A model generated the notes under the pieces. The model saw only the letters and a program-made list of their open reading frames with translations. It was not told the DNA's origin and did not search any database. A program made the translations under genes and the position numbers. A DNA stretch of 8,856 nt, taken from positions 1-8,856 of the forward strand of contig DATJBC010000327.1 of NCBI GenBank assembly GCA_035515515.1. The letters run 5' to 3'. The DNA comes from DATJBC01 sp035515515 (GTDB taxonomy: Bacteria > Actinomycetota > Acidimicrobiia > Acidimicrobiales > UBA8190). Each line of letters opens with the position of its first letter. The stretch's first letter is position 1. Positions 1-7,283 of this stretch are shown here, one piece after another.

Positions 1-1
1 C

Positions 2-172
2 GTAGCTGACATCATCGAGGTGCGCGCCCAGGGGGAGGGGGACCTGGCACAGCTCCTCGACCTTGTGCTCGTGGGCGACTTCGTGTCGCTGCATCTCGCT
101 GCCCGTGAGGGCATCGACCCCGGGCCGGTGCCGATACTCGAGGACCTGAAGAGCTACCTGCACGAGGCCTGA
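2..172 (+). CDS. Bifunctional phosphoglucose/phosphomannose isomerase, C-terminal end (partial)
   Basis: This is the last 56 codons of a gene that begins before the window; the TGA is at 170-172. The fragment shows an amphipathic run ending in LVLVGDFVSLHLAAREGIDPGP followed by a helix LEDLKSYL. The G-D-[FY]-x-S-x-x-L-A-x-x-x-G-[IV]-D-P pattern is typical of the C-terminus of the SIS-fold bifunctional glucose-6-phosphate/mannose-6-phosphate isomerases of archaea and actinobacteria. That family interconverts fructose 6-phosphate with glucose 6-phosphate or mannose 6-phosphate in the cytosol and so feeds glycolysis and mannosylation. The SIS catalytic residues lie outside the window, so substrate preference cannot be judged. 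A SIS-domain isomerase near ahcY is usual in actinobacteria, which supports the call. Only the tail is seen, so the family assignment is good but not certain. Confidence 0.7.
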   Translation, partial: VADIIEVRAQGEGDLAQLLDLVLVGDFVSLHLAAREGIDPGPVPILEDLKSYLHEA

Positions 173-219
173 ACCTCCTCCCCAGCCACTCCACCGCCGA
201 GCCATCGCACCACGCACCA

Positions 220-247
220 GCCGTCACGACGGCCATCTCACGAGGAG
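220..247 (+). promoter_or_regulatory. Small hairpin and ribosome binding site before ahcY
   Basis: A 5-bp perfect stem (220-224 with 229-233, loop CACG) lies eight bases before the Shine-Dalgarno sequence GAGGAG at 242-247, which sits 6 nt from the ATG at 254. The Shine-Dalgarno match fixes the ahcY start. The 81-bp gap after the isomerase gene shows no convincing -10/-35 pair, so read-through from the upstream gene is possible. The stem is short and may be chance in such GC-rich DNA. Confidence 0.4.
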
Positions 248-253
248 CAGACA

Positions 254-1525
254 ATGCCCACGCCCGCCATTGATTACGACGTCGCCGACCTCGGGCTCTC
301 CGAGCTCGGTCGGCAGCGCATCGCGTGGGCCGACGCCAACATGCCGGTGCTCGCCTCCATCCGGGAGCGCTTCGCCAAGGAGCGCCCGCTGGCGGGGGCG
401 GTGGCGGCCGCCTGCCTGCACGTGACCACCGAGACCGCCAACCTGCTGCGGACCCTCAAGGCGGGTGGCGCCCAGGTGCTCATCTGCGCCTCCAACCCCC
501 TGTCCACCCAGGACGACGTGGCGGCCTCCCTGGTGGTGCACGAGGAGATCCCCACCTTCGCGGTGAAGGGCGAGGACACCGACGTCTACTTCACCCACAT
601 CGACGCCCTGCTCGACCGCCACCCCACGATGACCATGGACGACGGGTGCGACCTCGTGTCGCGCATCCACTCCTTGCGGCCCGACCAGGTGGCCGAGATC
701 GTGGCCGGCACCGAGGAGACCACGACCGGCGTGATCCGCCTCCGGGCCATGGAGGCCGAGGGTGCGCTCAAGTACCCCATCGTCGCCGTCAACGACGCCG
801 ACACGAAGCACATGTTCGACAACCGCTACGGCACGGGTCAGTCCACGCTCGACGGCATCATCCGGGCCACCAACGTGCTGCTCGCCGGCAAGCGCGTCGT
901 GGTGGCCGGCTACGGCTACTGCGGCAAGGGCGTGGCCAGCCGGGCCCGCGGCCACGGCGCCCAGGTGATCGTGACCGAGATCAACCCGCTGCGCGCCCTC
1001 GAGGCGGTCATGGACGGGTTCCGGGTGGAGTCGATGGACGAGGCCGCCGCCGAGGGGGACGTGTTCATCACCGTCACCGGCAACCGGGACGTGCTGCGGG
1101 CCGAGCACTTCGAGCGCATGCACGACGGCGCCATCGTGGCCAACTCCGGCCACTTCGACATCGAGATCGACCTCGTGGCGCTGGCCGACATATCCGAGGG
1201 ACGGCGGCGCGCGGTGCGGCCCATGGTCGAGGAGTTCCTGGTGCGGGGCAAGCGCGTCCTGGTCGTGGCGGAGGGGCGCCTGGTCAACCTGGGCGCGGCC
1301 GAGGGCCACCCCGCGGCGGTCATGGACATGAGCTTCGCCAACCAGGCCCTGGCGGCGGAGTGGGTCATGGCCAACGCCGCGAGCCTCGAGCGGCGCGTCT
1401 ACGACGTGCCCCGCAGCATCGACGCCGAGATCGCCCGGCTGAAGCTCGACACCATGGGGGTGGCCATCGACCGGCTCACCCCGGCGCAGGAGGAGTACCT
1501 CGGGTCCTGGCAGACGGGCACCTGA
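254..1525 (+). CDS. ahcY: Adenosylhomocysteinase (S-adenosylhomocysteine hydrolase), short form
   Basis: A cytosolic NAD-dependent enzyme that reversibly splits S-adenosylhomocysteine into adenosine and homocysteine, relieving product inhibition of methyltransferases. At 423 aa it matches the compact archaeal/Thermotoga-type family, not the roughly 490-aa mycobacterial form. Visible residues, named by their human equivalents: His56 in CLH (H55), Asp130 in DDG (D131), Glu155 in EETTTGV (E156), Lys185, Asp189 and Asn190 in TKHMFDN (K186/D190/N191), His300 in SGHFD (H301), His352 in EGHPAAVMD (H353). The NAD Rossmann loop is G219-Y-G-Y-C-G-K-G226. Two differences from the classical enzyme: Thr194 stands where human Cys195 is, and the C-terminus stops at EEYLGSWQ, lacking the Lys...Tyr tail that reaches into the partner subunit's NAD site. 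Both are normal for the short subfamily. The start is supported by GAGGAG 6 nt upstream. It is followed by its own terminator hairpin and a long non-coding gap. Confidence 0.95.
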   Translation: MPTPAIDYDVADLGLSELGRQRIAWADANMPVLASIRERFAKERPLAGAVAAACLHVTTETANLLRTLKAGGAQVLICASNPLSTQDDVAASLVVHEEIPTFAVKGEDTDVYFTHIDALLDRHPTMTMDDGCDLVSRIHSLRPDQVAEIVAGTEETTTGVIRLRAMEAEGALKYPIVAVNDADTKHMFDNRYGTGQSTLDGIIRATNVLLAGKRVVVAGYGYCGKGVASRARGHGAQVIVTEINPLRALEAVMDGFRVESMDEAAAEGDVFITVTGNRDVLRAEHFERMHDGAIVANSGHFDIEIDLVALADISEGRRRAVRPMVEEFLVRGKRVLVVAEGRLVNLGAAEGHPAAVMDMSFANQALAAEWVMANAASLERRVYDVPRSIDAEIARLKLDTMGVAIDRLTPAQEEYLGSWQTGT

Positions 1526-1549
1526 GGACCCCGCCGGCCGGGAGGGGCG

Positions 1550-1579
1550 CGGGGGCTGCACGCTGGGCCGCAGCCCCCG
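1550..1579 (+). terminator. Hairpin terminator after ahcY
   Basis: A 10-bp perfect stem pairs 1550-1559 (CGGGGGCTGC) with 1570-1579, closing a 10-nt loop, 24 nt after the ahcY stop. There is no U-tract, as is common for intrinsic terminators in high-GC actinobacteria. It would separate ahcY transcription from the RNA and hpf unit that follows. Confidence 0.65.
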
Positions 1580-1592
1580 GGGCGCCCCGCCC

Positions 1593-1621
1593 GGGACATG
1601 CCGAGGACGGGGGCGTAGCCT
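1593..1621 (+). promoter_or_regulatory. Predicted promoter of the structured RNA / hpf transcript
   Basis: GGGACA (1593-1598, four of six matches to TTGACA) and TAGCCT (1616-1621, fits TANNNT) are separated by exactly 17 nt. A start about 7 nt past the -10 falls near 1627-1628, within the first bases of the 5' strand of the long-range helix that closes the downstream RNA. This coincidence is the best support. The hexamers themselves are weak matches. Confidence 0.45.
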
Positions 1622-1624
1622 GGA

Positions 1625-1972
1625 GGCGTGGGCCGCGTCCGGGTCTGTGGTTGCAAGTCGAAGCCAGTCGCAGGCGAAACGACCCACGTAAGGCAACTCA
1701 TGGTTGCTGAGCATGGTGCGACTTAGAGGTAAGCCCTGCCCGTCGGGGCGCCGGCTGTCGGCGCCCGGCGGAGAAGGATCGAAGCACGCCGCCACCAGTG
1801 CTGCCGGGCCGTGCACGACGCGGCCGCCGGCACTGCGGCCGCCACATCCTCGGCAGGCGAGTGTGGGGACAAAGACCAGGTCAGCCGGACGCGGCTCGCA
1901 CCCACCCGCTCCGCCGCGCACGCCGGCGGCGGCGCGCTCGCACGCCGGAAGGAGGTCTGTCCGACCCACGCC
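1625..1972 (+). ncRNA. Large structured RNA upstream of hpf (candidate raiA-motif RNA)
   Basis: The gap between ahcY and hpf folds by eye into a nested multi-branch structure. A closing stem pairs 1625-1632 (GGCGTGGG) with 1965-1972, 8 bp perfect. 1655-1660 pairs with 1719-1724 (AAGTCG/CGACTT) and encloses hairpins 1667-1670/1680-1683 (purine-rich loop containing CGAAA) and 1693-1697/1703-1707. Then come 1746-1753/1759-1766 (8 bp, loop GCTGT), 1797-1803/1828-1834 continued by 1807-1811/1821-1825, and 1842-1846/1862-1866 continued by 1849-1852/1858-1861. Finally 1867-1870/1959-1962 and 1874-1877/1954-1957 (GGAC-AAA-GACC with GGTC-T-GTCC) enclose hairpins 1883-1887/1892-1896 and 1911-1916/1924-1929. 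Everything nests. No ORF here resembles a protein. Position and size suit the raiA RNA motif, known upstream of hpf/raiA in Firmicutes and Actinobacteria, but I cannot confirm its consensus from memory. No terminator is seen before hpf, so it may also act as an mRNA leader. Confidence 0.55.
1680..1970 (+). repeat. Duplicated helix strand CGACCCACG (1680-1688 and 1962-1970)
   Basis: The same 9-mer occurs at 1680-1688 and 1962-1970. Either copy can pair with CGTGGG at 1627-1632: the distal copy gives the 8-bp closing stem, the proximal copy a 6-bp local stem that would form a pseudoknot with helix 1655-1660/1719-1724. GGTCTGT is likewise present twice, at 1642-1648 and 1954-1960, and both copies are complementary to AGACC at 1873-1877. 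The features given are the outer bounds of the two copies. Confidence 0.6.
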
Positions 1973-2002
1973 CTGAAGCACCACCACAGCCCGAAGGAGG
2001 TC
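1948..2002 (+). repeat. Direct repeat of a Shine-Dalgarno decamer (GAAGGAGGTC)
   Basis: GAAGGAGGTC occurs at 1948-1957 and again at 1993-2002, 45 nt apart. The second copy is correctly placed for the hpf GTG. The first has no start codon at a usable distance, and its GGTC is the 3' strand of the RNA helix 1874-1877/1954-1957. Confidence 0.7.
1993..2000 (+). promoter_or_regulatory. Strong ribosome binding site of hpf
   Basis: GAAGGAGG lies 6 nt before the GTG at 2007 and is nearly a full complement of the 16S rRNA tail. It decides the GTG start over any upstream in-frame possibility. It is the strongest Shine-Dalgarno sequence in the window. Confidence 0.75.
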
Positions 2003-2006
2003 AGCG

Positions 2007-2336
2007 GTGGACGTCGCCGTCCTGGGATGCAAGCAGACGGTGCCCGACGATGTGCGGGCGCTCGCCTTGGAGAAGATGGCCAAGCTGGGACGATTGAACC
2101 CCGTGCTCGAACGAGCCGAGGTTCGCATGACCGAGGAGCGCCTCGCCGCCGGGTCGGCGACGCGGGTGTGCGAGGCCGTGCTCAGCGGCCACGGCTACAC
2201 CCTGCGGGCCAAGGCCGCCGCCCACGACCCGGTGGTGGCGCTCGCCATGGTGGCGGGCAAGCTCGGGCACCAGGTCGAGCGCCTCAAGGGCAAGCGGGTG
2301 GCCCGCTCGCATCCCCGGCGCCCCCGCGTGGCGTAG
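2007..2336 (+). CDS. hpf: Ribosome hibernation promoting factor, short form (HPF/YfiA/RaiA)
   Basis: A 109-aa protein starting at GTG behind a very strong ribosome binding site. The layout fits the beta-alpha-beta-beta-beta-alpha fold of the HPF/YfiA domain: MDVAVLGCKQTVPDDVRALA (strand plus helix 1), LEKMAKLGRL, ERAEVRMTEER (strand), CEAVLSGHGYTLRAKAAAHDP (two strands), then a long helix ALAMVAGKLGHQVERLKGK and a basic tail RVARSHPRRPRVA. The family binds the decoding channel of the 30S subunit during stationary phase or starvation, blocks mRNA and tRNA sites and protects idle ribosomes. Most actinobacterial and firmicute homologues are the long form, with a C-terminal domain that dimerises ribosomes into 100S particles. 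That domain is absent here, and only 74 bp separate the stop from secA. The gene order hpf-secA strongly supports the call. Expression is probably tied to the structured RNA upstream. Confidence 0.85.
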   Translation: MDVAVLGCKQTVPDDVRALALEKMAKLGRLNPVLERAEVRMTEERLAAGSATRVCEAVLSGHGYTLRAKAAAHDPVVALAMVAGKLGHQVERLKGKRVARSHPRRPRVA

Positions 2337-2370
2337 CCCCTGCACCCAGGCGGTCGGCGGCGGGCCATGG

Positions 2371-2388
2371 CCGCAGGGGCCGCAGGGG
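2371..2388 (+). repeat. Tandem 9-bp repeat in the secA promoter region
   Basis: CCGCAGGGG occurs twice head to tail (2371-2379 and 2380-2388), directly after a perfect palindrome GGCCATGGCC at 2363-2372. It ends 7 bp before the secA -10 box, so it fills the -35 and spacer region. It could be a regulator site or simple GC-rich repetition. Confidence 0.5.
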
Positions 2389-2395
2389 CGGGCGG

Positions 2396-2401
2396 TAGAC
2401 T
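2396..2401 (+). promoter_or_regulatory. -10 box of secA giving a near-leaderless transcript
   Basis: GGTAGACT (2394-2401) contains TAGACT, a good actinobacterial -10 box, and ends 9 nt before the secA ATG at 2411. Transcription would begin within a few bases of the ATG. No Shine-Dalgarno sequence exists in the intervening TGACTCCTC, which agrees with leaderless initiation. No TTGACA-like -35 is visible. Confidence 0.55.
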
Positions 2402-2410
2402 TGACTCCTC

Positions 2411-5183
<2,773 letters not shown>

Positions 5184-5197
<14 letters not shown>

Positions 5198-6323
5198 GCC
5201 GCTCCCCGGCGCAGAGCCCCGCGACCTCCGGACGGAACTGGCGGACCTGCGCAAGCGCCTCGAGGAGGCCGAGGGCTACCTGGGCCTCGACGCCCTGCGG
5301 TCCCGGCGCGCCGAGCTCGAGGCGGCCGTGTCACGGCCCGACCTGTGGGACGACCCCGACGGCGCCCGCCAGGTGACCTCGGAGTACAGCGCCGTCAACG
5401 ACGACATCGCCGTGCTCGAGGCCCTGGGGGGCGACCTCTCGGACGCCGAGACGCTCTACGAGCTCATGATCGAGGAGTCCGAGGCGTCGGTGTCGGGCGA
5501 GCTGGCCGACGCCGCGGACGACCTCGAGCGCCGGTTGTCGGAGCTCGAGCTGCGCGCCCTGTTCGCCGGCGAGTACGACGAGCGCGACGCCATCGCCGAG
5601 CTCCACGCCGGCACGGGCGGCACCGACGCCCAGGACTGGTGCGAGATGCTGCTGCGCATGTACCTGCGCTGGGCGGAGCGCCGCGGCTTCGCCTTCGAGG
5701 TCGACGAGGTGACCGAGGGCCAGGAGGCCGGCCTGTTGTCGGCGACTTTCATCGTGAAGGGCCGCTTCGCCTACGGGCTGCTGTCCGCCGAGCGCGGCGT
5801 GCACCGCCTGGTGCGCATGTCGCCCTTCGACGCCCAGCACCGCCGGCAGACGAGCTTCGCCTCAGTGGACGTCATCCCCTTCCTCGACGACGCCGAGTCG
5901 GCGCTGTCCATCGACGACAAGGACCTGCGCATCGACACCTACCGGTCGTCGGGGGCGGGAGGCCAGCACGTCAACAAGACCGACTCCGCCGTCCGCATCA
6001 CGCACCTGCCCACCGGCATCGTGGTGTCGTGCCAGAACGAGCGCAGCCAGCACCAGAACAAGGCGAGGGCCCTGCAGATCCTGGCGGCCAAGCTGGCCGA
6101 GCTGCAGCGGGCCGAGCGGCGGGCCGAGCTGGACTCGCTGTCGGGGCCCAAGGTGGAGGTGGCCTGGGGCAACCAGATCCGCTCCTACGTGATGGCGCCG
6201 TACCAGATGGTGAAGGACCATCGCACCGAGTACGAGACCGGCAACGTCGACGCCGTGCTCGACGGTGACATCGACGCCTTCATCGAGGCCGAGCTGCGCC
6301 GCCGCCGGCCGGCCGGGACGTGA
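5184..6323 (+). CDS. prfB: Peptide chain release factor 2 (RF2)
   Basis: A 379-aa class I release factor that reads UGA and UAA and triggers peptide release on the ribosome. The stop-codon reading tripeptide SPF is at 213-215 (class marker of RF2; RF1 has PxT), and the peptidyl-tRNA hydrolysis motif GGQ is at 259-261 within SSGAGGQHVNKTDSAV. The N-terminal helical domain 1 covers about 1-130. The reading frame is unbroken: the programmed +1 frameshift that regulates RF2 in many bacteria is absent. At the matching place (residues 31-36, nt 5274-5291) GYL is followed by GLD with no in-frame UGA. The ATG overlaps the secA end by 14 nt and has no clear Shine-Dalgarno, suggesting translational coupling to secA. 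I chose this start because downstream alternatives would cut conserved N-terminal helices, though the first ten residues are poorly typical. Confidence 0.95.
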
Positions 6324-6337
6324 CGGGGCGCACGCCC

Positions 6338-6361
6338 CCGGGCGCCGACGGCCGTGCCCGG
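6338..6361 (+). terminator. Hairpin terminator after prfB
   Basis: CCGGGC (6338-6343) pairs with GCCCGG (6356-6361), 6 bp, 14 nt past the prfB stop. A smaller stem (6325-6329 with 6334-6338) lies right before it. There is no U-tract. It probably ends the secA-prfB transcript at least partly. Confidence 0.45.
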
Positions 6362-6416
6362 AAGCGGCTTCGTTCCTGCTCAGCGGGCCCATCCGCCATG
6401 TCGCGGGGCGTACCAC

Positions 6417-6433
6417 GTATGTATGTGTGTGTG
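6417..6433 (+). repeat. Short TATG/TG microsatellite
   Basis: GTATGTATGTGTGTGTG at 6417-6433 is a simple-sequence tract with much lower GC than its surroundings. It lies in the prfB-ftsE gap, just before a strong hairpin. Such dinucleotide runs can slip during replication. Confidence 0.7.
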
Positions 6434-6443
6434 CTTCTCCGAC

Positions 6444-6472
6444 CGGTGTGGGGCGCGCCACGCGCCACACCG
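6444..6472 (+). terminator. Strong hairpin between prfB and ftsE
   Basis: CGGTGTGG (6444-6451) pairs perfectly with CCACACCG (6465-6472); after one G:G mismatch the stem continues with GCG/CGC (6453-6455 with 6461-6463) around loop CGCCA. It is far more stable than its neighbours. It may be a second, possibly bidirectional, terminator or a structural element; the sequence after it (TGCCCTGT) has no U-run. Confidence 0.45.
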
Positions 6473-6500
6473 TGCCCTGTGCCCGGCCGACGGGGGCTGG

Positions 6501-6506
6501 TAGGGT
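6501..6506 (+). promoter_or_regulatory. Predicted -10 box of ftsE-ftsX
   Basis: TAGGGT within CTGGTAGGGTCACGG fits the TANNNT pattern and resembles the GGTAGACT box before secA. Transcription would start near 6513, giving a leader of about 58 nt. The -35 region is not recognisable. Position after two hairpins and before the leader hairpin supports it. Confidence 0.4.
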
Positions 6507-6518
6507 CACGGCACCTTC

Positions 6519-6553
6519 ACGTGTCCGGGCGGCCGGCCCCGGCCGGGACACGT
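6519..6553 (+). promoter_or_regulatory. Leader hairpin of ftsE
   Basis: ACGTGTCC (6519-6526) pairs perfectly with GGACACGT (6546-6553), 8 bp, and the apical part can form GGCC/GGCC (6531-6534 with 6541-6544). It ends 4 nt before the GAGGA Shine-Dalgarno at 6558-6562. It lies inside the predicted 5' untranslated region, so it could affect translation, stability or early termination of ftsEX mRNA; the inverted repeat could also be an operator. Confidence 0.5.
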
Positions 6554-6570
6554 CGCCGAGGATCCGCTCG

Positions 6571-7257
6571 ATGATCCGCTTCGAGAACGTCACCAAGACA
6601 TACAAGACCGGCTCCCTGGCGCTGCGCGACCTCACGGTGGAGATCGAGAAGGGGGAGTTCGTCTTCCTGGTGGGCCCCTCGGGGTCGGGGAAGACCACGT
6701 TCATACGGCTCCTCCTGCGCGAGGAGGTCCCCGGCAAGGGGCGCATCTGGGTGGCCGGGCGCGAGATCGGCCACCTCAGCCAGTGGCGCATCCCCTACCT
6801 CCGCCGCAACATCGGCTGTGTCTTCCAGGACTTCCGGCTGCTGCCCACCAAGTCCGTGTTCGAGAACGTGGCCTTCGCCCTCGAGGTCATCGGGCGTCCC
6901 AAGCACGTCATCGCCGCCCAGGTGCCCCAGGTGCTCGACCTCGTCGGCCTATCGAAGAAGCGCGACAGCCTCCCCTCGGAGCTCTCGGGCGGCGAGCAGC
7001 AGCGGGTGGCCGTGGCGCGTGCCTTCGTCAACCGGCCGCTGGTCCTCCTGGCCGACGAGCCCACGGGGAACCTCGACCCCGCCACCAGCCAGGGCATCAT
7101 GCGCCTGCTCGACCGCATCAACCGCACCGGCACCACCGTGGTGGTGGCCACCCACGACGCGGGGATCGTGGACCAGATGCGCCGGCGCGTGATCGAGCTC
7201 GACCACGGCACGCTGGTGCGCGACCAGGCGCGCGGGGTGTACGGCTATGGCACCTGA
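6571..7257 (+). CDS. ftsE: Cell division ATP-binding protein FtsE
   Basis: The 228-aa cytoplasmic ATPase of the FtsEX complex, an ABC-type machine that does not transport but signals to peptidoglycan hydrolases at the septum. The ABC landmarks are all present: Walker A GPSGSGKT (35-42), Q-loop Gln86 in VFQDFRLLP, signature LSGGEQQ (138-144), Walker B VLLADEP with Asp162 and catalytic Glu163, D-loop NLDP (167-170), and switch His195. The N-terminus MIRFENVTKTY and the FQDFRLL segment are characteristic of FtsE. The start at 6571 is chosen over an upstream in-frame ATG at 6265, because that would add 102 unlike residues inside prfB; GAGGA lies 8 nt before 6571. ftsX follows after 26 nt. The length equals the family norm (about 229). 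Confidence 0.96.
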   Translation: MIRFENVTKTYKTGSLALRDLTVEIEKGEFVFLVGPSGSGKTTFIRLLLREEVPGKGRIWVAGREIGHLSQWRIPYLRRNIGCVFQDFRLLPTKSVFENVAFALEVIGRPKHVIAAQVPQVLDLVGLSKKRDSLPSELSGGEQQRVAVARAFVNRPLVLLADEPTGNLDPATSQGIMRLLDRINRTGTTVVVATHDAGIVDQMRRRVIELDHGTLVRDQARGVYGYGT

Positions 7258-7283
7258 CGCCTCCCCCCAGGGCGGGAGCTGAC

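Noticed and set aside
173..253. SAH or SAM riboswitch before ahcY
   Set aside because: The 81-nt gap has only one 5-bp hairpin and lacks the multi-helix structure and conserved core expected of those riboswitches.
325..1710. A 461-aa plus-strand open frame inside ahcY
   Set aside because: Arg/Gly/Pro-rich shadow of the real ahcY frame, without a ribosome binding site.
1625..1972. RNase P RNA or tmRNA as the identity of the structured RNA
   Set aside because: The near-invariant RNase P core (GAGGAAAGTCC-like, with a matching ACAGAA-like 3' part) is not present; GAGGTAAGCCC at 1726-1736 matches only in part. No tmRNA tag frame or tRNA-like ends are seen.
224..2128. A 634-aa open frame on the minus strand
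   Set aside because: It is the mirror frame of ahcY in GC-rich DNA; its translation is low complexity, resembles no family, and runs across the terminator and the structured RNA.
1811..2398. A 195-aa plus-strand open frame overlapping hpf
   Set aside because: It starts in the structured RNA and covers hpf in another frame; composition is Arg/Gly/Pro-rich and no start signal is present.
6265..6570. An upstream in-frame start for ftsE at 6265
   Set aside because: It would add 102 residues unlike FtsE and overlap the prfB end; the ATG at 6571 has a ribosome site and gives the family's usual length and N-terminus.
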